Assembly (NCBI RefSeq): GCF_004345425.1
Contig: NZ_SLVP01000010.1
Location: 62,001 to 126,000 of the forward strand
From: Paenibacillus sp. BK033
GTDB lineage: Bacteria; Bacillota; Bacilli; Paenibacillales; Paenibacillaceae
Length of the DNA: 64,000 bases
Direction of reading: 5' to 3'
Each line of letters opens with the position of its first letter. The stretch's first letter is position 1. A program made the position numbers and the translations under genes. Positions 34,623 through 42,623 of this stretch are shown in pieces. Under the pieces are notes generated by a model. The model was not told where the DNA came from. It saw nothing but the letters and a program-made list of their open reading frames with translations, and did not search any database.

Positions 34623-36512
34623 ATGAAGAGTAACTTTGAGGCTCTGCCGCTAGGCAGCATTCAAGCGGAGGGGTGGCTGTACAACCAGCTTCGGATTCAG
34701 GCAGACGGGTTAACGGGACATTTGGAGGAGCATTGGCCTGACGTTGGCCCGGATAACGGATGGATTGGCGGCAGCGGTGAAAGCTGGGAGCGCGGTCCTT
34801 ATTATTTGGACGGATTGCTGCCGCTGGCCTATATTTTAAACGACGAGAAATTGATTGCGAAGGCAAACCGCTGGGTGGAATGGGCGCTGAACAGCCAGCA
34901 GGAGAACGGCATGTTTGGCCCGGCGCGGATCGAAACGGTGAATAATGACGTAAACAAGGAGCAGGACTGGTGGCATTACATGATCATGCTCAAGGTGTTT
35001 ACGCAATACGAGGAAGCAACCGGCGATGCGCGCGTAGTCCCTTTCCTGACGAAATTCGCCGATTACGTAGCCGGGCAGATTGAGGACCAGCCGCTGCAGG
35101 GATGGGCCAAAGCGCGCGGCGCGGAGCTGCTGCTTTGCTTGATCTGGCTGTATAAGCGCACCGGAAAGGAAGAGCTGCTGAAGCTGGCCTCTATCGTGAA
35201 GGAGCAGACGACGGACTGGACCGATATTTTTTACGAATTTCCGTTCTGGCGGAAGGTCGAGCAGTGGGATTGGAGAACGCATGTCGTCAATGTGGCGATG
35301 GGACTGAAGACGCCGGGCGTGCTCTACGAGCTGACCGAGGACAACCATGAGCTGGAAGCGGTGTACCGCGGAATCGAAAGCCTGATGACCTATCACGGGC
35401 AGGCGCATGGCATGTTCTCCGGCGACGAATGGCTGTCGGGCACGCATCCTAGCCAAGGCGTGGAGCTATGCGCGGTTGTGGAGTATATGTTCACGCTGGA
35501 GCAGCTGACGCGGATTTTCGGAGACGGCAAGTTTGCCGACGTATTGGAAAAGGTAGCCTTTAACGCTTTGCCTGCCGCTATTTCCGCGGATTGGACTTCC
35601 CATCAATACGACCAGCAAGTGAACCAGATTATTTGCAACGTAGCCCCGCGCGCCTGGAGCAACGGCCCTTATGCCAACGTCTTTGGCCTGGAGCCGAATT
35701 TCGGCTGCTGCACGGCTAATATGCACCAAGGCTGGCCAAAGCTGGTTTCCCATTTATGGATGAAGGACAACGAAGGCGGGTTGGCCGCCGTGTCTTATGC
35801 GCCTTGTGTCGTTCGCACGGAAGTTGCGGGCGGCGTGAAGGCCGAGCTTCGGGTATCGGGAGAGTATCCGTTCCGGGAGCGGGTCAAAGTAGAGCTTCAA
35901 TTGGAGCGTCCAGCCAGCTTTGCGGTACGGCTGCGTATTCCGGGCTGGTGCGATTCGCCGGTCATTACGGTTAACGGTACCGCTGCAGGGCTTGAAATCA
36001 ACCAGGGTTACGCGGCCATTTACCGCGAATGGCAGACGGGGGACCGCATTGAGCTGTCGCTGCCGATGGAGCCGAAGACCGTCTCCCGCAATCTGTACGC
36101 CGTAAGCGTGGAGCGCGGACCGCTTGTATATGTCCTTCCCGTGGAGGAAAGCTGGCAGCTGCTGCGGAAGCGCGAACGGTTCCATGACTATGAGCTGTAT
36201 CCGGCTTCCCCTTGGAAATACGGCTTGCTTGCCGATACCCCATTTAAGGCGGTTGCAGGCAGCGAAGAAATTCCGTACCAGCCGTTCCTGGCCGCAGAGT
36301 CCCCTGTTAAGCTCGCCGTATTGGGCCAGCTGGTGCCGGATTGGCGAATGGAAGGCAATAATGCAGGAACTCCGCCAATCGCACCGAATACAGATGATCA
36401 GCCGGTCACCGAGCTTATGCTTGTTCCGTATGGCGGAGCAAAGCTTCGGATCGGGGAATTCCCGTTAATCGGCGAACGAAAGACATCAAGAACACGACAA
36501 TACGGAAACTAA
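34623..36512 (+). CDS. GH127-like beta-L-arabinofuranosidase family protein
   Basis: 629 residues from ATG 34623 (GGAAGGGAG upstream), no signal peptide. The (alpha/alpha)6 barrel of the DUF1680/GH127 group is recognisable (WERGPYYLDGLLPLAY, HYMIMLKVFTQYEEATGD) with a C-terminal beta domain (PFRERVKVELQLERPASFAVRLRIPGWC). The cysteine pair C362-C363 in NFGCCTANMHQGWPK matches the metal/nucleophile cysteines of GH127. The usual ETC motif appears as GVELCAVVEYM, so the metal site may differ. It should release terminal sugars, classically beta-L-arabinofuranose, from imported glycans. Followed after 19 bases by an epimerase-like gene. Confidence 0.85.
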   Translation: MKSNFEALPLGSIQAEGWLYNQLRIQADGLTGHLEEHWPDVGPDNGWIGGSGESWERGPYYLDGLLPLAYILNDEKLIAKANRWVEWALNSQQENGMFGPARIETVNNDVNKEQDWWHYMIMLKVFTQYEEATGDARVVPFLTKFADYVAGQIEDQPLQGWAKARGAELLLCLIWLYKRTGKEELLKLASIVKEQTTDWTDIFYEFPFWRKVEQWDWRTHVVNVAMGLKTPGVLYELTEDNHELEAVYRGIESLMTYHGQAHGMFSGDEWLSGTHPSQGVELCAVVEYMFTLEQLTRIFGDGKFADVLEKVAFNALPAAISADWTSHQYDQQVNQIICNVAPRAWSNGPYANVFGLEPNFGCCTANMHQGWPKLVSHLWMKDNEGGLAAVSYAPCVVRTEVAGGVKAELRVSGEYPFRERVKVELQLERPASFAVRLRIPGWCDSPVITVNGTAAGLEINQGYAAIYREWQTGDRIELSLPMEPKTVSRNLYAVSVERGPLVYVLPVEESWQLLRKRERFHDYELYPASPWKYGLLADTPFKAVAGSEEIPYQPFLAAESPVKLAVLGQLVPDWRMEGNNAGTPPIAPNTDDQPVTELMLVPYGGAKLRIGEFPLIGERKTSRTRQYGN

Positions 36513-36531
36513 CAGACGAGGTGTAAGAAGA

Positions 36532-37530
36532 ATGACGGTAAATCAAGCAAACGAAGGATTATTTCACGGCGAACGCGCGATTTGGCTGCGTTTTGGACCG
36601 TACGAGGCTGCACTTCTTCCCGAGATTGGCGGCAATCTAATTGCTTTTCGGGATACGGAGGCGGAAATGGCGTTCCTGCATGAACCAACGCCCGAGGAGA
36701 TGGATAGCTTCAAGGCAAGACCGATGATCCATGGCATTCCCGTGCTGTTCCCTCCGAACCGCTATGAGGATGGCAAATTCCCTTGGGAGGGGAAAGTTCA
36801 TCAATTTGATGTCAATGAACCGGCAACGGGCAACCATCTGCATGGTTTTCTCTATCAGACGCCGTGGCAGGTCGAAGACTTCGGGGCAACAAAGACGGAA
36901 AGCTATGTGGTTGTATCGGTTCAGGTGGATGAGAACCATCCTTCTTATGCCAGCTTCCCGTTTAACTATACGATCCGTCTCCGTTACTCGTTAAGCGAGA
37001 ACGGCCTGCTGCAGCAAGTGACGGTCCGCAATGACGGCGAAGAGGTAATGCCTTGCCTTCTTGCTTTCCATACTTCGGTGAACGCGCCGTTTGTGCCTGG
37101 CGGAGAGGCTAAAGATTACCGCATCCATATGACGCTTGGCGAGCGTTGGGAGCTGAATGAGCGGATGCTGCCAACGAAACAGTATCAGCCACTTAAGGAA
37201 GAGGAGCAGCTTATGCGCGACAGCGGGGTATTTCCGTTCTTCGAAGCGATGGATAACCATTATACGGCTCGCCCGCAGAACGGACGCAACCGGATGGAGC
37301 TGACCGATACGAAAGCGGGCATTAAGCTTGTCTATGATGTAGGCACCTCCTACAAGCAGTGGATGATCTGGAATAACAACGCGACTGAGGGCTTCTTCTG
37401 CCCTGAGCCGCAGATCAACCTGGTGAACGCGCCAAATGTGGATCTGCCAGCCGATGAAATCGGCCTTCTGAGCCTGGCTGCGGGAGAGATTTTCGAGGAA
37501 TCCAGCCGGCTTTATGTTATAAAAGGCTGA
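36532..37530 (+). CDS. Aldose 1-epimerase
   Basis: 332 residues of the galactose-mutarotase superfold: PEIGGNLIAFRD, PVLFPPNRYEDGKFPWEGKVHQFD, the catalytic-type histidine in NHLHGFLYQTPW and LLAFHTSVNAPFVPG, and a late glutamate in FFCPEPQINLVNAPN. It converts sugar anomers, helping channel the product of the preceding GH127-like enzyme into catabolism. Second gene of that operon; a long terminator follows. Confidence 0.88.
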   Translation: MTVNQANEGLFHGERAIWLRFGPYEAALLPEIGGNLIAFRDTEAEMAFLHEPTPEEMDSFKARPMIHGIPVLFPPNRYEDGKFPWEGKVHQFDVNEPATGNHLHGFLYQTPWQVEDFGATKTESYVVVSVQVDENHPSYASFPFNYTIRLRYSLSENGLLQQVTVRNDGEEVMPCLLAFHTSVNAPFVPGGEAKDYRIHMTLGERWELNERMLPTKQYQPLKEEEQLMRDSGVFPFFEAMDNHYTARPQNGRNRMELTDTKAGIKLVYDVGTSYKQWMIWNNNATEGFFCPEPQINLVNAPNVDLPADEIGLLSLAAGEIFEESSRLYVIKG

Positions 37531-37546
37531 TAGCTTGAGCGCGAGG

Positions 37547-37589
37547 GCTGCCTCTCGTCATCCTTGGGATGAGGAGAGGCAGCTTTTTC
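37547..37589 (+). terminator. Rho-independent terminator
   Basis: GCTGCCTCTC (37547-37556) pairs with GAGAGGCAGC (37574-37583), then TTTTT; an inner CATCC/GGATG pair extends the stem. Ends the GH127-epimerase operon. Confidence 0.88.
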
Positions 37590-37956
37590 GCGTGCGTGTG
37601 TCTGGCTGCTGCTCAAGGGATCGCTTGATGGCTGGATCGTGCGACACCGGGCTGCATGCTCACCAGATCCGTGCCCACCAGACTGCTGCTCACCTGCTCT
37701 TCCACTCTGCAACGAAACTACATATCGTTATTATCTGTTTCAAGCTATCATTTGATCGCCTAAATGCCATGCCATATAGCGATATATAGTTTCGTTAAAA
37801 CTGGTAAGAGGTTGTTTTTCGCGTTCTAAGGCTCTGTAGTTTCGTTAGCGGGGCAAAGCGCAACTTCAGCGATTCTCATGCGTTAAACTTTAATTGAAAC
37901 AGGCTGATAATTACAACAATTCGCGATCGGCAGCGATCGGCAGTGGAGGCGAAGAT
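37590..37956. other. Intergenic region with inverted GTTTCGTT repeats
   Basis: No coding sequence is supported in this 367-base stretch. AACGAAACTACATATCG (37711-37727) pairs with 37780-37796 as a 17-bp inverted repeat with one mismatch, and a further copy of TAGTTTCGTTA stands at 37837-37847. The block looks like a small dispersed intergenic repeat or the remains of one. Confidence 0.6.
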
Positions 37957-38127
37957 ATGGGGATCTTTTTGTTTATTGGGTTTGTTATTATTCTGCTGGC
38001 CGTGCTCAACATTGACGGGAAGATGAAGAAGCAATTGGAGAATGAGAAGCTTATTATCGAGAAGCTTGATGCTCTGATCCATACCCAAACGAATAGAGAT
38101 AAGATGGATGACGGAAACGGGATTTGA
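37957..38127 (+). CDS. Small single-span membrane protein
   Basis: 56 residues from ATG 37957 with GTGGAGGC seven bases upstream. One hydrophobic helix at the N-terminus (IFLFIGFVIILLAVL) followed by a charged, probably coiled-coil segment (KMKKQLENEKLIIEKLDALI). This layout is common among small Bacillota membrane proteins; no function is known. Confidence 0.6.
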   Translation: MGIFLFIGFVIILLAVLNIDGKMKKQLENEKLIIEKLDALIHTQTNRDKMDDGNGI

Positions 38128-38290
38128 GCTTCGCGTTTTGTTTGAGTGTCCATTAGAGGAGTTTGCCGTTGCAGCGGAGCATGTTTCCCTGGAGATCATC
38201 TCATAGCGCATAGCTTCTTGCGATTTTCATTATGAGCATTGCTCCGAGGCTGCCCAGCGGTAGGATAGCTCAAACCTTTATTCCATAGCC

Positions 38291-38743
38291 TTATTCCATA
38301 GACTTTGTCATAAGGACATGAGGGATGCCATCCTCCATGAATTCAGCCGACGATACCCCGTAACCAAGCTTCTCATAAAATCCCTTTGCATGCGTTTGCC
38401 CGTGCAGTTTAACCTTGGGCAGTCCCTTTTCGAGCGCGATGTTTTCCAACGCGGCAATGATGTGTCTGCCAATCCCGAATTTGCGATACGGCTCTACTAT
38501 GCAAATACGCTCTAGCTTGCCGATCCCTTCGACGGTACGAATTCTTCCCGTACCAACCGGTTGTCCCTCGTAATAGGCCAAAATATGCTCGCATTTTCCG
38601 TCCAACCGGTCAAACTCGTCAAATTCGTCAAATTCGTCAAATTCATCCGCAAGCGGTACTCCTTGTTCTTCGACAAATACGTTTTTTCTAATGGAAAAGG
38701 CCTTCTCCAGCTCCTCTGGCGTTGCAATAATAATGGAATTCAT
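38291..38743 (-). CDS. GNAT family N-acetyltransferase
   Basis: 150 residues. The acetyl-CoA loop reads ICIVEPYRKFGIGRHIIAAL (R/Q-x-x-G-x-G/A type) with GFYEKLGYGVSS near the end, the ElaA/YjcF-like pattern starting IRKNVFVEEQGVPLADEFDEFD. An acidic repeat DEFDEFDEFDEFD at about residues 32-44 comes from a 9-base tandem repeat and enlarges a loop that is normally short (DEFD). GGGAG precedes the ATG. Divergent from the MarR gene and probably controlled by it. Confidence 0.9.
   Translation of the reverse strand: MNSIIIATPEELEKAFSIRKNVFVEEQGVPLADEFDEFDEFDEFDRLDGKCEHILAYYEGQPVGTGRIRTVEGIGKLERICIVEPYRKFGIGRHIIAALENIALEKGLPKVKLHGQTHAKGFYEKLGYGVSSAEFMEDGIPHVLMTKSME
38609..38644. repeat. 9-bp tandem repeat inside the GNAT gene
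   Basis: Four copies of GTCAAATTC in plus-strand reading (the first has one change, GTCAAACTC). Each unit adds three residues, so copy-number change keeps the frame and changes loop length only. Confidence 0.9.
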
Positions 38744-38830
38744 AAACTCCCGTCCTTTACGGATTTATTTTTTTGGCGGAAATCGTCATAATGAATAACA
38801 GCGATAAATGCAGTATATATAATTATATTA

Positions 38831-38848
38831 TTGTTGTAAATGCAACAA
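38831..38848. promoter_or_regulatory. MarR-type operator
   Basis: TTGTTG (38831-38836), six bases, CAACAA (38843-38848): a perfect 6-6-6 dyad between the divergent GNAT and MarR genes, 24 bases before the MarR start, next to AT-rich promoter-like sequence. Both spacing and sequence are typical for MarR dimers. Confidence 0.65.
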
Positions 38849-38872
38849 AATTTAACGGTGGCAGGTGCGCGC

Positions 38873-39325
38873 ATGAGGGAAATACTTCGTGAGGTTGGCA
38901 TGATTGCGAGAGCATTGGATTCCATAAGCAATATCGAGTTCAAGGAGCTTGAGCTTACCAAGGGACAATACCTGTATTTGGTTCGCATCTACGAGCACCC
39001 GGGTATCATTCAGGAGAAGCTGGCGGAAATGATCAAGGTGGACCGGACAACGGCTGCGCGCGCGATCCAAAAGCTGGAGATCCAAGGCTTTATCGAGAAA
39101 AAAGAAGATGAATCCAACAAGAAGATCAAAAGGCTGTTTACAACGGAGAAGGGCAACCTAGCTTATCCCTTCTTGAAGAGGGAAGGGGATTATTCGAACT
39201 CGGTTGCGCTGGCGGGATTGACGGAGGGAGAAGCGGAAATCCTTTTCCGGCTGCTGCAAAGGGTCAGGAAAAATATCGAGGTCGAATGGGATTACGTAAA
39301 GAAGGGGAATAAAAGGGACTACTGA
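38873..39325 (+). CDS. MarR family transcriptional regulator
   Basis: 150 residues from ATG 38873; the earlier ATG at 38840 lies inside the operator and has no ribosome binding site. The winged helix-turn-helix is IIQEKLAEMIKVDRTTAARAIQKLEIQGFIEKKEDESNKKIKRLFTT, about residues 44-90, flanked by dimerisation helices. Likely represses itself and the divergent acetyltransferase gene. Confidence 0.92.
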   Translation: MREILREVGMIARALDSISNIEFKELELTKGQYLYLVRIYEHPGIIQEKLAEMIKVDRTTAARAIQKLEIQGFIEKKEDESNKKIKRLFTTEKGNLAYPFLKREGDYSNSVALAGLTEGEAEILFRLLQRVRKNIEVEWDYVKKGNKRDY

Positions 39326-39340
39326 AAGAGAAGGCAGCCG

Positions 39341-39673
39341 TCAGGAAAGATCGGCTGCCGCATAGGAATAGGCCCGTTCAACTTTACAGATCTTCACGTT
39401 GTAGCTCTGATACCAGACTTGCTTGCCTTTCTCCTGGGCAGCCCGGTGCAGCTCATTCTGCTTCCAATTATGAATCGCCTCCAGGCTTTCCCAATAGGAA
39501 ATCGTAATGCCTGCTCCCGATGCATTCCTCACGCTCTCCGCGGATAGGAATCCGGGCTGCTTTGCGGCAAGCTCATCCATTTTGTCATCCATGGCGCCGT
39601 ATCCATGATCCCCATCCGTTCGTTGACTCGAAAAAATAACCGCGTAATAAGACCCTGCTGCTTCATTTGACAT
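39341..39673 (-). CDS. Antibiotic biosynthesis monooxygenase (ABM) family protein
   Basis: 110 residues with the dimeric ferredoxin-like ABM fold: YYAVIFSSQR at the start, LAAKQPGFLSAESVRNASGAGITISYWESLEAIHNWKQNELHRAAQEKGK in the middle, and WYQSYNVKICKVERAYS at the end. Such proteins act in small-molecule oxidation or quality control. Converges on the MarR gene, 15 bases apart; a hairpin GGCAGCCG/CGGCTGCC (39333-39359) overlaps its 3' end. AAAGGAG precedes the ATG. Confidence 0.88.
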   Translation of the reverse strand: MSNEAAGSYYAVIFSSQRTDGDHGYGAMDDKMDELAAKQPGFLSAESVRNASGAGITISYWESLEAIHNWKQNELHRAAQEKGKQVWYQSYNVKICKVERAYSYAAADLS

Positions 39674-39827
39674 CTTCCATCGGCTCCTTTGGGATAAAGC
39701 TGCTGTATGGATTAGACTATACTACGGATTAGCGAATAATAGAAATGAAGAATGATCATGCCGCGCATTAAAGAATTTCATAACTTCATAATCTTTCAAA
39801 AAAACTGTAATAAAAACAATTTTATAT

Positions 39828-39838
39828 TTTGTTACAAA
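39828..39838. promoter_or_regulatory. TTTGT-T-ACAAA dyad before the ArsR-type regulator
   Basis: A perfect 5-1-5 dyad preceded by TATA and followed by TAAAC, 80 bases before the ArsR-type gene. The same half-sites, spaced by six bases, occur downstream of the next operon's promoter (40954-40969). Confidence 0.4.
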
Positions 39839-39917
39839 TAAACTAGACAAAATGCCCGAATGACGCTAATCTGATTGTAAGAAACATAATCGATACAGAG
39901 GAAGAAGGGACTTTGCG

Positions 39918-40841
39918 TTGTTAGAATTAACGATAGACGAGCCCGATCGTCTCGTAAAGGTTGCGCATGCTCTTAGTACACATACCAGAATCGGCATCAT
40001 AAAGCTGCTGCTTGCCAAGCCAAACCTGAACATTATCGAAATTGCGGAAGCGCTTGATATACCGGTCTCCACGGCGGCTACCAACGTGAAGGTGCTCGAG
40101 GAGGCCGAGCTTATTCTGACCGAGCTTCAGCCGGCGTCGCGTGGGGCCATGAAGGTATGCAGCCGGAATTTCGACGATGTCCGCATGATCCTTAATCCGA
40201 TAGCTTACTACCAGAATACGAGCAAGGCTGTTGAGGTCGAAATGCCGATCGGCCATTTCATTAACTTCGACATCCAGCCAACCTGCGGGATGGCGAATAC
40301 GACCGGCATGCTGTTTATTGAGGACGAGCCCGAAAACTTCTATCACCCGGACAGCCGGACGGCCGAGATTATCTGGTTCCGCAAGGGCTGGATCGAATAC
40401 CGGTTCCCGAAAAAGCTGCCGGCCGGCGCAAAGGTGAAATCGCTCGAATTCTCTCTAGAGCTATGCTCGGAAGCGCCGAATTACAATAACGACTGGCCTT
40501 CCGAAATTACGGTATGGGTAAATGACATGGAGATAGGCTCCTGGATTTCGCCCGGCGATTTCGGAGACCACCGGGGCAAGCTGAATCCGCCTTGGTGGAA
40601 TGATTCCAGCACCCAGCACGGACTGCTCAAAACCTGGGCGATCGAAGAAAGCCGCAGCACCATCGATAACGAGAAGAGCTCCTCGACGACGCTGCGGGAT
40701 CTGCAGATGGACCAGAAGCCCTTTATTACATTCCGGATCGGATTGAAGCCGGATGCCAAGCATCAGGGCGGGATGAACTTGTTCGGCAAATCGTTTGGCG
40801 ATTACGCGCAGGGAATTATTATGCGGATGCAATACGAATAA
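39918..40841 (+). CDS. ArsR-type HTH regulator fused to a beta-rich C-terminal domain
   Basis: 307 residues from TTG 39918 (GAAGGGA upstream). Residues 10-90 form an ArsR-like winged helix-turn-helix (LSTHTRIGIIKLLLAKPNLNIIEIAEALDIPVSTAATNVKVLEEAEL). The remaining 210 residues are not a known ArsR metal domain: they have strand-rich, jelly-roll-like content with conserved-looking stretches (LELCSEAPNYNNDWPSEITVWVNDMEIGSW, DFGDHRGKLNPPWW, FITFRIGL). It resembles a carbohydrate-binding or galactose-binding-like fold, so the protein may sense a sugar. The ABC-GH43-GH2 operon starts 280 bases downstream and is its probable target. Fold assignment of the C-terminus is inference. Confidence 0.8.
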   Translation: MLELTIDEPDRLVKVAHALSTHTRIGIIKLLLAKPNLNIIEIAEALDIPVSTAATNVKVLEEAELILTELQPASRGAMKVCSRNFDDVRMILNPIAYYQNTSKAVEVEMPIGHFINFDIQPTCGMANTTGMLFIEDEPENFYHPDSRTAEIIWFRKGWIEYRFPKKLPAGAKVKSLEFSLELCSEAPNYNNDWPSEITVWVNDMEIGSWISPGDFGDHRGKLNPPWWNDSSTQHGLLKTWAIEESRSTIDNEKSSSTTLRDLQMDQKPFITFRIGLKPDAKHQGGMNLFGKSFGDYAQGIIMRMQYE

Positions 40842-40850
40842 CGTCCGATT

Positions 40851-40896
40851 GTTCCAGATGTTTTGTTAGCACAAAGGCATCTGGAACTTTTTTATT
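40851..40896 (+). terminator. Rho-independent terminator
   Basis: GTTCCAGATG (40851-40860) pairs with CATCTGGAAC (40878-40887), with TTTTG/CAAAG pairing inside, followed by TTTTTT. Separates the regulator gene from the downstream operon. Confidence 0.85.
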
Positions 40897-40917
40897 GAAT
40901 GATACAGTTTTATTGAA

Positions 40918-40931
40918 AGAAAGCGTTGACA
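40918..40931 (+). promoter_or_regulatory. CcpA cre-like site overlapping the -35 box
   Basis: AGAAAGCGTTGACA agrees with TGWAARCGYTWNCW at 12 of 14 positions and ends in the TTGACA -35 hexamer, so CcpA binding would block polymerase. Confidence 0.5.
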
Positions 40932-40954
40932 TTGAGATTTTACGCATGTATATT
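40926..40954 (+). promoter_or_regulatory. Sigma-A promoter of the ABC-GH43-GH2 operon
   Basis: TTGACA (40926-40931), 17 bases, TATATT (40949-40954). It lies 168 bases before the binding-protein gene. Confidence 0.8.
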
Positions 40955-40969
40955 TTGTTTATAAACAAA
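40954..40969. promoter_or_regulatory. 16-bp palindrome at the transcription start
   Basis: TTTGTTTATAAACAAA is perfectly symmetric and starts at the last base of the -10 box, covering the expected transcription start. It is an ideal place for a repressor. The neighbouring ArsR-type regulator is the best candidate. Confidence 0.6.
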
Positions 40970-41122
40970 TAAGTTGAAATAAACTAAAAAATATGTCGGT
41001 ATATACGAGCCTATTGAAGGAACGCTAGCGGAGGCCGTTTGAACTGTACATAAGGGTCATGGCTTATTTGTTTAGGCGCAGGAAATCATATCGTTCATTC
41101 ATTATGAAGGGGGAAGCAACAA

Positions 41123-42532
41123 ATGGCGAAATGGAGAAGCGGTAAAGTTTGGATGGCTGCAATGCTTTGTCTCATGATCGTACTGGCAGGCTGCAGCTCC
41201 AATAACGGCGGCAGCAAGGAAAGCTCGAATAACGGCAAGAACAACAGCAATGCGGCAGCGCAGGAATCCTCGAATACGGGAGCTGCGGCGGAAGGCACGG
41301 ATACCGGAGCCGACGCGAAATCGAGCATCGAATTCATGGGCTGGGGCGGAGACACGGAGAAAGCCGTCTTCCAAAAGCTGATCGATGCTTATATGAAGAA
41401 GTATCCGAACAAAAAGGTAAAATACACGGTTGTACCTCCGGGCGAGTACTACCAGAAGCTTGATACCTTGATCGCGGCGAAGAAAACACCGGATGTGTTC
41501 TACGCAGGCGGCGCGAACTTCAACAAGCTCGTAAGCAGCGGCGTGCTGATGAACCTGCAGAAGATGCTGGACACAAGCAGTCTGGTTGACCAGAGCAACG
41601 TATGGCCAGCCGCTCTGGACCGCTACCGTTATGACGGTACGGCTTCCGGCAAAGGCGATATCTACGGTCTGCCGAAAGACGTTGGTCCTTGGGCGCTTGC
41701 GTACAACAAAGATCTGTTCGACAAAGCCGGTCTTCCTTATCCTAGCGCGAAAGCCGGCGAATACACTTGGGACGATATGCTTGCCGACGCGAAAAAGCTG
41801 ACTGTGGCTAACGAACGCGGCAAAATCGATACCTTTGGCGTAGCGGCTTACTCCACCGAGTCTGCCGTATGGGCAAACGGAGGAGATTGGACGGACGGCA
41901 ACGGCAAGATCACCATCGATACTCCGGAGTTCGCGCAAGCGATGCAATTCGTGGCGGATCTTAGCCTTGTTAACAAAGTAAGTCCTTCCCCGGACGATGA
42001 AAAAGCGCAAAACGGTTACGCGCGTTTCGTGGCGGGCAAAGTGGCGATGTTCCCGATGGGCCCTTGGGATCAACCGGGCTTCTGGGATCTGCCGTTCAAC
42101 TGGGATATCGCGGCATGGCCGGCTAGCCCGAACACCGGTAAAACAGCAACATGGCTTGGATCGCTTGGCTTTGTCGTATCGGCAAAAACCGAGTTCCCTG
42201 ATGACGCCTTCCGCCTTGCCGCTTACCTCAGCCTGGACCAAGATTCGCAAAGACAAAACTATGAGCTTGGCCAAGCGGTTCCAAACCTGATGGATATGGC
42301 TAAAGGCGAATTTATGCAAATGGACAAAAAACCGGAGAGCCGCCAAGTATTCCTGGATATCATTTCCGACTACGGTCGTCCTCCAATCGAGAACAGCTCG
42401 AAAAACACCAAATGGCTGGATACGTTCTGGCAGGACGCCAGCGCGGTATGGACCGGCAAGCAAAGCGCAGCCGACTTCGTGAAGGCGGAGCAGCCGAAGC
42501 TTCAAAAACTGTACGACGAAGGCAACAAGTAA
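41123..42532 (+). CDS. Sugar-binding lipoprotein of ABC importer
   Basis: 469 residues, family-1 extracellular solute-binding protein. Lipobox VLAGC puts the lipidated cysteine at about residue 23, followed by an Asn/Ser/Ala linker. The binding domain opens IEFMGWGGDTEKAVFQKLIDAYMKKYP. GAAGGGGGAAG precedes the ATG. First gene of a five-gene operon with two permeases, a GH43-containing protein and a GH2 enzyme, which suggests a plant-type side-chain oligosaccharide as substrate. Confidence 0.93.
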   Translation: MAKWRSGKVWMAAMLCLMIVLAGCSSNNGGSKESSNNGKNNSNAAAQESSNTGAAAEGTDTGADAKSSIEFMGWGGDTEKAVFQKLIDAYMKKYPNKKVKYTVVPPGEYYQKLDTLIAAKKTPDVFYAGGANFNKLVSSGVLMNLQKMLDTSSLVDQSNVWPAALDRYRYDGTASGKGDIYGLPKDVGPWALAYNKDLFDKAGLPYPSAKAGEYTWDDMLADAKKLTVANERGKIDTFGVAAYSTESAVWANGGDWTDGNGKITIDTPEFAQAMQFVADLSLVNKVSPSPDDEKAQNGYARFVAGKVAMFPMGPWDQPGFWDLPFNWDIAAWPASPNTGKTATWLGSLGFVVSAKTEFPDDAFRLAAYLSLDQDSQRQNYELGQAVPNLMDMAKGEFMQMDKKPESRQVFLDIISDYGRPPIENSSKNTKWLDTFWQDASAVWTGKQSAADFVKAEQPKLQKLYDEGNK

Positions 42533-42557
42533 GAAGGTTGAACTTGCTGGAGTACGC

Positions 42558-42595
42558 GGGGGGAAGACAGTCGTCTGAGGCGATGTCTTTGCCCC
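42558..42595 (+). promoter_or_regulatory. Hairpin between binding-protein and permease genes
   Basis: GGGG-GG-AAGACA pairs with TGTCTT-TG-CCCC around a 13-base loop. It occupies the same place as the hairpin pair in the mannan operon and may keep the lipoprotein transcript more abundant than the permease part. Confidence 0.45.
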
Positions 42596-42623
42596 TCTTA
42601 CCTTCGGCCAGGGAGGATTATTC

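Noticed and set aside
37711..37847. GTTTCGTT repeats considered as a CRISPR array
   Set aside because: Only three short copies in mixed orientation, no regular spacers and no cas genes.
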